NCBI GenBank assembly: GCA_041906145.1
Contig: JAYRJU010000001.1
Location: 1,240,001-1,304,000 of the forward strand
Source: SHVO01 sp041906145
GTDB taxonomy: Bacteria; Pseudomonadota; Alphaproteobacteria; Rhodospirillales; Rhodospirillaceae
DNA: 64,000 nucleotides
Reading direction: 5' to 3'
This document shows positions 7,684-15,873 of this stretch, one piece after another. The position numbers and the translations under genes are program-made. The stretch's first letter is position 1. Every line of letters starts with the position of its first letter. A model generated the notes under the pieces. The model was not told the origin of the DNA. It worked only from the letters and a program-made list of their open reading frames with translations, and made no database searches.

Positions 7684-9165
7684 TCACGCCGTACGCGACT
7701 CCATTGCTGCCTCTAAGATGCTGGGCTCCAAAAAGCTGCGGGACAGCAACTTGTTAACATACCTTTTCGAAACGCCCTTCGCCTCGGCCAACAGTTCCGG
7801 CGTCGCATATGTCCCGTTCTCAAGGTCCTGCCGCCATTGCCATGCTTGCCGCAGTGCATTGATCAATCCCGGATCAATCTGGGAAATCCCCATATCCGTC
7901 GGAGGAATAATCTCCATACGACGACCGCGCCCGGCAATCTGAATGGGCACGCGCAACGTGGTCGATTTTTTCTTGTGGCCACTGACGCCACCTACAGTTT
8001 CAATTTTCACCTCGCGGCTGGAAAGTGAAACGCGCTGAATAAAATCTCGGATCGACGGGGCGGTCACTGACGATTGTTTGCCCTGAGAGTGACTTCTCGC
8101 TACGGCTGACTTGACGATGTCCTCAATCAGTTGCGCCGGGACGCGAATAATACGTGCACGCCGCTCCTGTCCCCGCGACTCAGATGGCTGACTGAGATAA
8201 TAGCGATATCGCTTGCCGTTGGGCCGCGAAGTGAATGTGGGCGACATAGGCGCGTCAGTTTCGTCAAAAAGCTTGCCCATCAACCAGTTTGTCGTGCCTG
8301 TCCTGGCGGTGCTTTTACTTCTGGTGACGCGATTTTTCGCGAGCTGGGCCTGCACTTTCTCCCAGAGGCCCTCGGGTATGATTGCCTCATGTTGACCCGG
8401 ATGGCAGGTACCTTTGTGACAAATCTCACCGCGATAGATTCGGTTTTGTAGAAGGTAATAAAGCGCGCCTACCGCAAACGGAGCGCCGGCGATCCGCTTT
8501 CCGGTCGCAGTTACCCATGTTTTGCTTTTGACACCACAGGCCAGCAGATCCTTCTGCAGCACTGCTACAGATCCGAGATCAAGGTAACGCTTATATATAG
8601 ACCGGACCGTATCTGCTTCCTTGGCGTTGATGCGCAACGTGCGTGCGACGACGTCGTAACCCAGTGGCGGATACCCGCCCATCCACATCCCTTTCTTTTT
8701 TGACGCAGCAATCTTATCCCTGATTCGCTCTCCCGTGACTTCTCGTTCAAACTGCGCGAACGACAGCAGTACGTTCAGCGTCAGGCGGCCCATTGACGTT
8801 GTGGTGTTGAATGACTGCGTCACCGATACGAACGAGACTTTCTTCGCGTCGAACCGGTCTATCATTTTGGCAAAGTCGGCCAACGATCGCGTGAGACGAT
8901 CTACTTTATAAACGACAACAATGTCCACCCTGTCGCCACTGATATCGGCCATCAGCTTCTTCAAGCCAGGACGGTCCATGTTCCCGCCCGAGAATCCACC
9001 GTCGTCATAGCGGGTAGTTATAGCCCTCCAGCCCTCACTGGCCTGACTCTTTACATATGCCTCGCACGCTTCACGCTGGGCATCGAGCGAATTGAATTCC
9101 TGCTGCAACCCTTCTTCTGAGGACTTCCGTGTGTAGATGGCGCAGCGGAGGCGAGGTTTGGTCAT
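7684..9165 (-). CDS. Large serine recombinase (recombinase family protein)
   Basis: A 493-residue large serine recombinase, taking the ATG at 9165 (start MTKPRLRCAIYTRKSSEEG) rather than the upstream open frame. The N-terminal resolvase domain has the catalytic serine in YTRKSS, the SLDAQREAC segment, the DGGFSGG and VYKVDRLTR motifs and a MGRLTLNVLLSFAQFERE helix. It is followed by a recombinase domain (GYDV..N.KEAD.VR.IY) and a zinc-ribbon-like region, though Cys residues there are few. Such enzymes integrate and excise mobile elements at att sites. The ATG overlaps the stop of the DUF2924 gene (ATGA), the usual pairing in alphaproteobacterial elements. It ends 28 bases from the deaminase stop, convergent. 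No att core could be identified. Confidence 0.9.
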   Translation of the reverse strand: MTKPRLRCAIYTRKSSEEGLQQEFNSLDAQREACEAYVKSQASEGWRAITTRYDDGGFSGGNMDRPGLKKLMADISGDRVDIVVVYKVDRLTRSLADFAKMIDRFDAKKVSFVSVTQSFNTTTSMGRLTLNVLLSFAQFEREVTGERIRDKIAASKKKGMWMGGYPPLGYDVVARTLRINAKEADTVRSIYKRYLDLGSVAVLQKDLLACGVKSKTWVTATGKRIAGAPFAVGALYYLLQNRIYRGEICHKGTCHPGQHEAIIPEGLWEKVQAQLAKNRVTRSKSTARTGTTNWLMGKLFDETDAPMSPTFTSRPNGKRYRYYLSQPSESRGQERRARIIRVPAQLIEDIVKSAVARSHSQGKQSSVTAPSIRDFIQRVSLSSREVKIETVGGVSGHKKKSTTLRVPIQIAGRGRRMEIIPPTDMGISQIDPGLINALRQAWQWRQDLENGTYATPELLAEAKGVSKRYVNKLLSRSFLEPSILEAAMESRTA

Positions 9166-9689
9166 GATGCAGCGCCGCTCTTCGCCTTGGGTTTTGCCTT
9201 TCGAAGCCCGAAGAACAGCGGGCCTGACCATCGCGTGCCCGTGATCGCACAGGCGACCTCTGACGATGTCTTGTAAGTTTTCCCCTTATGGCGAAACCCA
9301 TCCTTCACTACGGCGACCTCGTGCATCACGCCACGCCACTCCCGTTTGAGCACCGTGCCGACGCGCAGGGCCGATGGCTGAACTTTGTCTGAACCCTGCG
9401 CTTTGAGTTTCCGGGAGAGCGGCTCGTTGAGAATCTTCAACGTCTCGGGTTTCAGTCCGCCGAACGCATCGGCCTGAATCCGCCAGGCCAGAAGTTTTAG
9501 GAGGAGTGGACGCGAGGTGGCGGCAGGTACTGGTTTGCCGTACCTGTCGGCCCAAGTGTGCCGAAGTTTCGCGAGCGGCGCTGCTTGCAGCTCTTCGATC
9601 GTTTGTTTGACGGTCGTGGCTTTTTTGGAGGGCGGAACTGACCATAGGAGCGGTGGTTTGGTTTTCAAGAGGGATGCGAGTTTGTGCAT
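9162..9689 (-). CDS. DUF2924 domain-containing protein
   Basis: A 175-residue basic protein of the DUF2924 family, found almost always directly upstream of and overlapping a serine recombinase gene, as here (4-base ATGA overlap). The family core is visible as LRHTWADRYGKP..., RPLLLKLLAWRIQADAFGGL, the GTVLKREWRGVMHEVAVV strand pair and the SSEVACAITGTRWSGPLFFGL C-terminus. A GGAG ribosome-binding site lies four bases before the ATG. The GTRW..P.FFGL tail suggests a DNA-binding or recombination-directionality role (inference); no biochemical function is established. It is likely a partner or accessory factor of the recombinase. Confidence 0.85.
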   Translation of the reverse strand: MHKLASLLKTKPPLLWSVPPSKKATTVKQTIEELQAAPLAKLRHTWADRYGKPVPAATSRPLLLKLLAWRIQADAFGGLKPETLKILNEPLSRKLKAQGSDKVQPSALRVGTVLKREWRGVMHEVAVVKDGFRHKGKTYKTSSEVACAITGTRWSGPLFFGLRKAKPKAKSGAAS

Positions 9690-9856
9690 GGTTTCTCCGA
9701 CTAGCCGGGGTTAGTCCCGACTGGCCGCATGCACGCTCTGTTGCCCGGAGAATGCCAGTGGAAAGAGGCCCAAACCCGCGCCAGCTTGCGCAAAATTAGC
9801 GATTAAGCGGCCAGTCTGCCTAATTCCGGCCGATTAATGTCGGCTATTGAGAATTC
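9690..9856. promoter_or_regulatory. Upstream region of the DUF2924/recombinase operon with inverted GACTGGCCG repeats
   Basis: GACTGGCCG (9719-9727) recurs inverted as CGGCCAGTC (9808-9816), with related copies nearby (CGACTAGCC, CGGCCGATTAATGTCGGC). The region carries no gene and sits where a recombinase promoter or an attachment site would be expected. The repeats are seen; binding by the recombinase or a regulator is inference, and no -10/-35 pair is convincing. Confidence 0.3.
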
Positions 9857-10072
9857 TCAGCGAGTCTTGCGACGCGCAGTGAGGGAAAGGATGGTCGCGG
9901 CGACTGAAGCCAGATCTCGCGAAGCTGCGGCGAGCCGGCGGGCTCTGGCGGCATAAGCACCGGACTTTAAGTTTGCGGCCTGGCCATCGCTCGCATCCGG
10001 ATGGCTATCTTCAAGGATTTCGGTCGCGATCACGAAGAGCCTTCGGACCAATTCCTGCTTGTCGGCGTCCAT
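9857..10072 (-). CDS. Small hypothetical protein of the recombinase module
   Basis: A 71-residue protein with acidic N-terminal and basic C-terminal halves, predicted almost fully helical (KQELVRRLFVIATEIL..., then an Ala/Arg-rich AARARRLAAASRDLA segment). An AGGGACAGGGCA stretch before the ATG is a good ribosome-binding site, which supports a real gene. It lies in the same orientation as DUF2924 and the recombinase. I recognise no family with a known function; similar small proteins accompany DUF2924-recombinase pairs. It could be a small DNA-binding accessory factor (inference). Confidence 0.5.
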   Translation of the reverse strand: MDADKQELVRRLFVIATEILEDSHPDASDGQAANLKSGAYAARARRLAAASRDLASVAATILSLTARRKTR

Positions 10073-10164
10073 TGCCCTGTCCCTGCTTCACGGCAGCAAG
10101 GAACGCTCGTTCCGGGAAAGATGTCCATATCCAAGGCTCGTCGCCGCTAGTCGAGCTGGTGGCT

Positions 10165-10386
10165 CTATTTCTTACGAGGATCGGCGTCGAGCAGGTAGCC
10201 TGGGGTCACACCTAGGGCTTCAGCAAACTTCTCGACAATCGTGATGGTCGGATTCCGGGCGCCTCGCTCGATATCACTGACATAGGTCCGGTGGATCTCG
10301 GCCTCAAAGCCGAAATCTTCCTGGGACATGCCCTTGTCGCGCCTCAAGCGCCGAATGTTCAAGCCCAATCGCTTGCGAATATCCAT
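10165..10386 (-). CDS. XRE-family helix-turn-helix regulator (controller-protein-like)
   Basis: A 73-residue single-domain HTH_3 protein. The helix-turn-helix is plain: MSQEDFGFEAEIHRTYVSDIERG with NPTI and LGVTPGYLL after it, a full lambda-repressor-like five-helix fold and nothing else. The size and its position divergent from a restriction nuclease match controller (C) proteins, which time nuclease expression in restriction-modification systems (family knowledge). A 9-bp inverted repeat lies in the divergent promoter region, a candidate operator. No strong ribosome-binding site precedes the ATG, a feature also seen for C proteins read from leaderless transcripts. Regulation of the neighbouring nuclease is inference. 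Confidence 0.85.
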   Translation of the reverse strand: MDIRKRLGLNIRRLRRDKGMSQEDFGFEAEIHRTYVSDIERGARNPTITIVEKFAEALGVTPGYLLDADPRKK

Positions 10387-10402
10387 GCCTCAAGGAGGCA
10401 AG

Positions 10403-10439
10403 AATGTCACTTATACGACTACAGACGATGAGTGACATT
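10403..10439. promoter_or_regulatory. Inverted-repeat operator between the XRE and nuclease genes
   Basis: AATGTCACT (10403-10411) and AGTGACATT (10431-10439) form a perfect 9-bp inverted repeat with a 19-base spacer, placed in the divergent promoter region 17 bases from the XRE start and 67 from the nuclease start. The two arms would lie on roughly the same helix face. It is a good candidate operator for the XRE protein. The repeat is directly seen; binding is inference. Confidence 0.5.
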
Positions 10440-10505
10440 TTCCTGGACTTTGGCCCAGGAGCACGCAATCAGTGGCCATATTAACACTTAAGGGAAGTCG
10501 GGCTG

Positions 10506-11432
10506 ATGGCCCTCAATCCATCCGCAGTGCGCTATATCAAGCTGGGTGAGAAAGACCGGTGGGCCAAAACATCCCTGGAACGGGGTGAGGTCCAGCTCGG
10601 CCATTCCAGCATCCCGCACGATCTCTGCCTCACTGGCGATTGGGATGCGGTCATGGACCGATATATCAAGTCTGGCAAAACCGTCGGGAAGGCTCGTGAC
10701 TTCACGCGCGAGATTCGAGAGTTCTATACGCTCGATCGCGAAACGCTATGGTTCACCTTCCACAAGGGTCACCTCTGGTGGACCTTCGCGGAGGCCGAGG
10801 TAAATGCAATTCCGGAGGCAGACGATCAGGGCGCGCGCATGCGCCGAGCTATCGGTGGCTGGCGAAATACCGATACCGCCGGCAAGCCTCTGCGCATGGA
10901 TGGACTCAGTTCCCGGCTTACGGCGACAGCGGCCTACCGGCAGACGCTCTGTTCCACTAAGGCTGGCGACTACCTTCTGCGTCGGATTGAAGGTGGAGAG
11001 GAACCGATCATTGCGCGTGCCAAAGGCGCTCAGGACGAAATGATCAAAGTCGCAAGCGACATGATCGTCAATCTTCACTGGGCTGACTTCGAAGACATGG
11101 TGGATCTTATCTTCGCGCGGACGGGCTGGCAGCGGGTGACGCGCGTCGGTGGTACCCAGAAGGATATCGACCTCGAAGTCGTTGAACCGGCCACAGGTGC
11201 GCGCGCGTTCGTGCAGGTCAAATCAAGGGCAGGTCAGCGAGAACTGAACGATTACCTCGAGCGCTGGGAGTCGGTCGGGGGCTACGAGCATATGTTCTTT
11301 GTCTGTCACAGCCCGACCTCGGCATTGGAGGTGGAAGCGGACAAGAACGTTCACATTTGGACTCGCGAGAGCCTGGCAGACATGGCGATACGCGCCGGCC
11401 TCTACAGCTGGCTGATCGAACGTTCCGCGTAG
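10506..11432 (+). CDS. Mrr-like restriction endonuclease
   Basis: A 308-residue protein with a C-terminal PD-(D/E)XK (Mrr-type) nuclease domain from about residue 185. DFEDMVDLIFARTGW is the first helix, KDIDLEV (219-225) gives the catalytic Asp, and FVQVKS (235-240) the QxK motif. The N-terminal ~110 residues, with the LWFTFHKGHLWWTFAEAEV block, are conserved-looking but I do not recognise the domain; it may read modified or specific DNA (inference). There are no membrane segments. The divergent small XRE gene and operator-like repeat suggest controller-type regulation. A methyltransferase gene follows 295 bases later in the same direction, so this could be the nuclease of a restriction-modification system, or a stand-alone modification-dependent nuclease. 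Confidence 0.78.
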   Translation: MALNPSAVRYIKLGEKDRWAKTSLERGEVQLGHSSIPHDLCLTGDWDAVMDRYIKSGKTVGKARDFTREIREFYTLDRETLWFTFHKGHLWWTFAEAEVNAIPEADDQGARMRRAIGGWRNTDTAGKPLRMDGLSSRLTATAAYRQTLCSTKAGDYLLRRIEGGEEPIIARAKGAQDEMIKVASDMIVNLHWADFEDMVDLIFARTGWQRVTRVGGTQKDIDLEVVEPATGARAFVQVKSRAGQRELNDYLERWESVGGYEHMFFVCHSPTSALEVEADKNVHIWTRESLADMAIRAGLYSWLIERSA

Positions 11433-11727
11433 CAGGTTGACCAGCGCCAGCATTCGGCGTAGATATTTCTCGACGCGCGCCTCTAGGAGGCCGTGTCCGA
11501 TCTCCCAAAGGGACGATCGTTCTGCCGGAAATTTTCGCACCTTTCGCGAAGGCTAATCCGGATCCGCCTCGGTTCAGGACCGGGGTCCTCACACGATACG
11601 GCTTTAATTCGAATCCCCAGCCTAGGGCCGGATTCCATCCACCGCGAATGCCACCGGCATTCGCGCCGCTTCACCGTGCTACGTGGCGCGCGATCTCGCG
11701 CGCCCGAATGGAATCATGGAGTCAGTG
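11433..11727. other. Intergenic region before the ParB-methyltransferase gene
   Basis: About 295 bases without a convincing gene. There is GC-rich sequence, short inverted stretches around 11560-11600 (CGGTTCAGGACCGGGGTCC), and a TTCGAATCC-like string near 11610 that recalls a tRNA T-loop but has no pairing arms. Promoter elements for the downstream gene are probably here but none is clear. Confidence 0.3.
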
Positions 11728-13044
11728 ATGACATCGAAGCTATTGAACTCAACTGCGTTGAAGATCGAGCACGATTTGGTCGTCGAGTACTGCGATATCG
11801 ACACCATCAAAGTGCGGGACAAGAACCCGCGGCGGCATCCGAAACAACAAATCAAGCGCCTCGCGGCCGGCATGGAAGAATATGGCAATACCACGCCCCT
11901 GCTGATCGATGAGAACAGGCACCTGATTGCAGGTCATTGCCGTCTCGCGGCGGCCAAATCCATCGGCCTCAAACGCGTTCCAACAATAATGCTGCGTGGA
12001 CTAACGCCGACTCAGATCAAGGCCTACGCGATCTTTGACAATAAGATCCCGGAGCTATCCGAGTGGGACTTGGAAATCCTAAACCAAGAGCTCAATGAAC
12101 TCGACGGTCTTGATTTCGACCTCGAGCTCACGGGCTTTGATATGGGCGAGATCGATCAGCTAGTTGCACGCCCCGCCACGGCCAAAGAGGAACTTCAAGA
12201 GTCAGACCTTGCAGGCCCTCCGCAGACAAGGCCCGGAGACCGGTGGACAATGGGGCGTCACTGCATCTTGTGCGCGGATGCCAGGGACGAAGCTTCTTAT
12301 CGTGACCTTCTGCTTTCAGAAGTCGCGCAGATGGTATTCACAGATCCGCCGTACAACGTCGCGATCAACGGGCATGTGTCTGGCAAGGGCTCAATCAAGC
12401 ACCGTGAATTTGCGATGGCTTCCGGCGAAATGTCCGATGAGGAGTTCATCGCGTTTCTGGTTGCCTTCCTCCTAAACCTTGTGAAGTTCTCCCGCGATGG
12501 ATCGATCCACTATTTGTGCATCGATTGGAAACACGTTCGTGACCTGATGACCGCTGCATCGCGGCATTACGCCGAGCTTAAAAACCTCGTCGTCTGGACA
12601 AAAACAAACGCGGGCATGGGTACGTTCTACCGGTCCCAGCACGAGCTCATCGCGGTCTATAAGAATGGTCGCGCGAAACACATCAACAACTTCGGGCTGG
12701 GTGAATCGGGCCGTCATAGGTCAAATGTTTGGCCCTACGCCGGCATGAACACGCTTACGCGCGAGCGGATGGAGGAGCTTCAGCTCCATCCAACCGTAAA
12801 ACCGGTCGCTCTTGTGGCCGATGCCATTCGGGACTGCTCGAAGCGCGGCGGCATCATCCTGGATCCCTTCTGCGGTAGCGGGACCACAATCCTCGCCGCG
12901 GAAATCACCGGTCGTCGCGCCTTTACCCTGGAAATAGATCCCGCCTACGTAGATGTCGCGATCAGACGCTGGCAGCGGGTCACCGGCGAAGTAGCTATGC
13001 GCCAGGACGGTGTGCGGTTCCAGGCTCAGCGCGAGGGCGTCTGA
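11728..13044 (+). CDS. ParB-domain / site-specific DNA methyltransferase fusion
   Basis: The ATG at 11728 is preferred because GGAG lies six bases before it (open frame extends further up); this gives 438 residues. Residues ~15-110 form a ParB/Srx-like nuclease-fold domain (DKNPRRHPKQQIKRLAAGMEEYG, ENRHLIAGHCRLAAAK). The C-terminal part is an N4-cytosine/N6-adenine DNA methyltransferase: the catalytic DPPYN is near residue 206 and the SAM-binding FCGSGTT near 381, the DPPY-first order of the beta class. Such fusions are common in alphaproteobacterial prophages and islands, where they modify DNA, often with DUF5681 downstream as here (ATG at 13044 overlapping the stop). It may pair with the upstream Mrr-like nuclease as a restriction-modification system, or be a phage-type orphan methylase. 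Confidence 0.88.
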   Translation: MTSKLLNSTALKIEHDLVVEYCDIDTIKVRDKNPRRHPKQQIKRLAAGMEEYGNTTPLLIDENRHLIAGHCRLAAAKSIGLKRVPTIMLRGLTPTQIKAYAIFDNKIPELSEWDLEILNQELNELDGLDFDLELTGFDMGEIDQLVARPATAKEELQESDLAGPPQTRPGDRWTMGRHCILCADARDEASYRDLLLSEVAQMVFTDPPYNVAINGHVSGKGSIKHREFAMASGEMSDEEFIAFLVAFLLNLVKFSRDGSIHYLCIDWKHVRDLMTAASRHYAELKNLVVWTKTNAGMGTFYRSQHELIAVYKNGRAKHINNFGLGESGRHRSNVWPYAGMNTLTRERMEELQLHPTVKPVALVADAIRDCSKRGGIILDPFCGSGTTILAAEITGRRAFTLEIDPAYVDVAIRRWQRVTGEVAMRQDGVRFQAQREGV

Positions 13045-13523
13045 TGGTTAAGAAACGGAACGACTACGAGGTTGGCTACAAAAAGCCTCCTAAGCACACG
13101 CGCTTCAAGCCTGGAGATTCCGGAAATCCGAGTGGGCGCCCGAGAAAGGCGCGTTCGAGCAATGAATTGCTGGAACAGGTCCTAAACGAGAAAGTCACGA
13201 TCACAATCAGGGGCCGGCAGCGGACCGTGACCATGAAGGAAGTGCTCATACGTCAGCTCATCACCGACGGCATGAAGGGCAATCAGCGGGCACTGAAGGC
13301 AATCTTCAATCGCGAAACCGAGCGGATCCTGGATGAAGATGCTCGCCAGGCAGAACGGCGGAAGTTCGACGAAGAGTTCAAACGCGACATGGACCAGATT
13401 CGCGAACGCATTCGGCAGCGGCAGGCGAAGGAAGCTGCCGCCAAGCAGGGCATCCCAGAGAGCGGGGCCAATAATCATGAGCCCCTGATGGACGAAAAGA
13501 AAGCCTACGATCCTGAGGCGTGA
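13044..13523 (+). CDS. DUF5681 domain-containing protein
   Basis: A 159-residue, highly charged protein. The N-terminal KPPKHTRFKPGDSGNPSGRP motif defines DUF5681, followed by a helical core with LLEQVLNEKVTI and KEVLIRQLITDGMKGNQRALKAIF and a coiled-coil-prone basic/acidic tail. Family members sit next to ParB-methyltransferase genes and phage packaging genes in alphaproteobacteria and are thought to bind DNA, but no function is proven. The start overlaps the methyltransferase stop by one base, so both are translated from one message. No terminase or other phage gene is nearby, so it is more likely an island passenger than part of a live prophage. Confidence 0.82.
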   Translation: MVKKRNDYEVGYKKPPKHTRFKPGDSGNPSGRPRKARSSNELLEQVLNEKVTITIRGRQRTVTMKEVLIRQLITDGMKGNQRALKAIFNRETERILDEDARQAERRKFDEEFKRDMDQIRERIRQRQAKEAAAKQGIPESGANNHEPLMDEKKAYDPEA

Positions 13524-13536
13524 TCTGATGTGAAGG

Positions 13537-13571
13537 TGATCCCGGCCCAGCGCGTGAAGATGCCGGGATCA
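13537..13571. terminator. Possible bidirectional terminator hairpin between convergent genes
   Basis: TGATCCCGGC (13537-13546) and GCCGGGATCA (13562-13571) pair perfectly over 10 bp around a 15-base loop. The hairpin lies in the 59-bp gap between the convergent DUF5681 and cap3 genes. There is no long T-run on either strand, so termination is plausible from position rather than classic structure. Confidence 0.4.
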
Positions 13572-13582
13572 TACAGTTAACA

Positions 13583-14098
13583 CTAACGCATTATTTGCGG
13601 TGGTGCGGGCTGTAAAGCAAGGAGGCGCTTCCCATTTACTAACGCTACGAACAGGCCACTGACGGATGCTTCGGTTCCCACAATGATCATTACGAAATCA
13701 CTTAGTTCATGATGCGACTTTTTGAACATGTCGAGAAAACTCGCTATGTCCCTTCCTGACGGTGCCGGTTGCGCTTGGGGGTGCGTGTGCCAGTCGCCGA
13801 CAAAATGAAGACCTTGCTTGAAAAGCGCGTTGATCTCTCGGCGCTCCGCTAACCGATCAGGCAAGAACGACCAGACAGTCCGGCGATCAGAGCGGCGGGG
13901 GCCTGTCGCTTTTTCAATGGCAATGGTGTTCTCGGTGAAGCGTGCGAACAATTGTCCGCCCGCTTCTGTCGCCGCGTCGCTCGTCTGCCTGTGCAGCTGG
14001 AGATGAGAGAGGACGGCCGGCGCTAGGTTCACAACGAGGTTGCTGCCATCGGAGCCGAATCTAACGCCCGCTAAACCTAATCCCCGCAGGCGGGGCAT
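13583..14098 (-). CDS. cap3: CBASS Cap3-like JAB/JAMM isopeptidase
   Basis: Read from the ATG at 14098 (171 residues; the frame could also begin at a TTG at 14116). It has a JAB/MPN metalloprotease fold with a complete JAMM zinc motif: Glu46 (TEAGGQLF), then GDWHTHP with His104 and His106, Ser114 and Asp117. In type II CBASS, Cap3 cleaves the bond that Cap2 makes between the CD-NTase C-terminus and its target, limiting or resetting activation (family knowledge). Placement as the last gene of capV-cyclase-cap2-cap3, overlapping the end of cap2, is exactly as in the Vibrio type system. Cytosolic; no signal peptide. Confidence 0.85.
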   Translation of the reverse strand: MPRLRGLGLAGVRFGSDGSNLVVNLAPAVLSHLQLHRQTSDAATEAGGQLFARFTENTIAIEKATGPRRSDRRTVWSFLPDRLAERREINALFKQGLHFVGDWHTHPQAQPAPSGRDIASFLDMFKKSHHELSDFVMIIVGTEASVSGLFVALVNGKRLLALQPAPPQIMR

Positions 14099-15873
14099 GA
14101 TGGGTTCTTGTTCCAAGAAGGACTCGCTATGCTGGGATTCGTCGCATGCGGCGGATGTTGTTTCACCCAGCTTTCGTTCCAGGAGCCTCCGGCGCGTCGT
14201 AATCGCTCATCGCTGGTCACACTGACACGATAAGCCGTATCGACATTCCCATCCAGGAGTGCGTCCAAGGCGAGATCGGCGGTAAGGTGATGGGCGGCTG
14301 CCAGTTCAACCGCACCAAAGGGCGAGAACGTCGCGCCGCATGCAGGTTCCTGGTACTGCATGTTGTCCGGTTCCCACGACGATACGGCGGTTACGGGCTT
14401 GCCATTGGAATGAAAGCCACAATGCAAGCATCCTTCGCTTTTTGCGCTGAGAAGGACGGCATGAGCGGCCGCTGCGTGCGGTTCCATCCACGCGAAGACG
14501 GCGGGTGGGAGATTCAAGCCCGCGCGGCGGAGGTCATTGAGTAGCGCATCCGTTCCCCACACGCCGGTCGCGCTGACAATCAGGTCGAAGGTCGGTAGTT
14601 CGTCGATCAGCGCTGTCGAGGAGACCCCGAACGTCTCGACCCGTGCCTCGATCTCCCCGAGATGCGGAAAATCGTGCGTCAATTCTTCTGCGAGTGCTTT
14701 CGACTTCGCCTTTCCGACGGCTTGCACACCTAAAGCGTGGCGGCTGACGTTTGGCCAGTCCATTATCTGCCGATCCACCAAGGTCAGATACCCCACCCCG
14801 GCTTGGGCCAGAAGCCGCGCGACACCGCTGCCAATCGCACCGCAACCCAGCACCAGGACGCGCTTCCGCATAAGGACGACTTGCCGTTCATCTTGGTCGC
14901 GGCCATGAATCCATGCGTGATCCGCGCGTTGCACGACCGCGCGCGCGACAGCACGGTTCGCGGAAAAATAAAGATTTCGTAAGACCGCGCGGGGGACGCG
15001 CCCTGGTCTGAATCCTTTATTGAGTTCTCTCTCAGGTGGACAGGACACCCGAACGCCTGCGAAACACCCGCCGTGCGGTGTGGTTGCGCCGATGATGACA
15101 TCCAGGTCACGCGTTCCGACAGCATCAGATCCCAGGAGTAACCGCAGACCGACTTTGCACCGTGTCTTCGCCAGAGTAAGCAAGTCCGCCGCAGTTTTTG
15201 GATACTCCGCCGGGCGCATTGGTGAGGCGAGCCATAACAACACTCCGTCCTTGATGCGAAAGGTCCGCGTTTGGGTTCTAGGGCCGAAACGCCGTAACCA
15301 CCGCTCCAGCGTCCCCCTGTCATCGGCGCACACGGTGATCCGGTCACCATGCCAGACGGAGATACGGCGACTTGGTCCCTCCGGCCGAATGAGACTCACG
15401 GTCTCCGGAACGTTGTCACCGACGGAAAATGACCAATAGGAGAGGAATTCCTCCTCAAAATCCTGAGCGCTGTTCTTATCCAGCCAGTACTCGATGAGTC
15501 CGGCTGCGTCGGAAAGAATCTCTTCAAGTACGCCTATGGGATCGCGCGGCGAAATCGATGAGCCTCCCGGTAAGACGCACAGCACATCGTCCGCCTCGAT
15601 ATGCGGTCTGCCGTGCTCGCCAAGTGACTCTGCCAGGGCCAGACGGACGGCGGAATAGGGGAAATCTGCGTCGGCGATGACATCGATTTCGAAGACCTGT
15701 TCGGTACTGTCCGTCAGGCTGATCCGCCAGCCGTGGGTCGCACCCCGGCCCTTACGTTTTCTCAGCTCATCGGTATTGAGGGGTCGCGCATTGCGTGACC
15801 CGACAAGATGCTTTCCCAGTGCCTCAAGTGCCGTTAACCGCCAGGCTGCCGGCGAGAAGCCGGGCTTAGGCAT
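14077..15873 (-). CDS. cap2: CBASS Cap2-like E2-E1 fusion (ThiF family)
   Basis: A 598-residue protein with an N-terminal E2-like domain (predicted catalytic Cys near residue 99 in DVLCVLPGG) and a C-terminal E1/ThiF adenylation domain. The ATP-binding glycine loop is VLGCGAIGSGVA at about residues 340-352, followed by TLVDRQIMDWPNVSRHALG, as in Cap2. A Cys-rich CLHCGF segment lies in the C-terminal part. Cap2 attaches the C-terminus of the CD-NTase to cellular targets, priming second-messenger synthesis on infection (family knowledge). It overlaps the cyclase gene by 8 bases and cap3 at its other end. Full length compared with known type II Cap2. Confidence 0.9.
   Translation of the reverse strand: MPKPGFSPAAWRLTALEALGKHLVGSRNARPLNTDELRKRKGRGATHGWRISLTDSTEQVFEIDVIADADFPYSAVRLALAESLGEHGRPHIEADDVLCVLPGGSSISPRDPIGVLEEILSDAAGLIEYWLDKNSAQDFEEEFLSYWSFSVGDNVPETVSLIRPEGPSRRISVWHGDRITVCADDRGTLERWLRRFGPRTQTRTFRIKDGVLLWLASPMRPAEYPKTAADLLTLAKTRCKVGLRLLLGSDAVGTRDLDVIIGATTPHGGCFAGVRVSCPPERELNKGFRPGRVPRAVLRNLYFSANRAVARAVVQRADHAWIHGRDQDERQVVLMRKRVLVLGCGAIGSGVARLLAQAGVGYLTLVDRQIMDWPNVSRHALGVQAVGKAKSKALAEELTHDFPHLGEIEARVETFGVSSTALIDELPTFDLIVSATGVWGTDALLNDLRRAGLNLPPAVFAWMEPHAAAAHAVLLSAKSEGCLHCGFHSNGKPVTAVSSWEPDNMQYQEPACGATFSPFGAVELAAAHHLTADLALDALLDGNVDTAYRVSVTSDERLRRAGGSWNESWVKQHPPHATNPSIASPSWNKNPSCPACGD

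Noticed and set aside
11580..11650. tRNA-like string TTCGAATCC
   Set aside because: It recalls a T-loop but neither strand gives a T-stem, anticodon arm or acceptor stem.
11728..13523. Prophage
   Set aside because: ParB-methyltransferase and DUF5681 are often phage-borne, but there is no terminase, portal, capsid or tail gene around.
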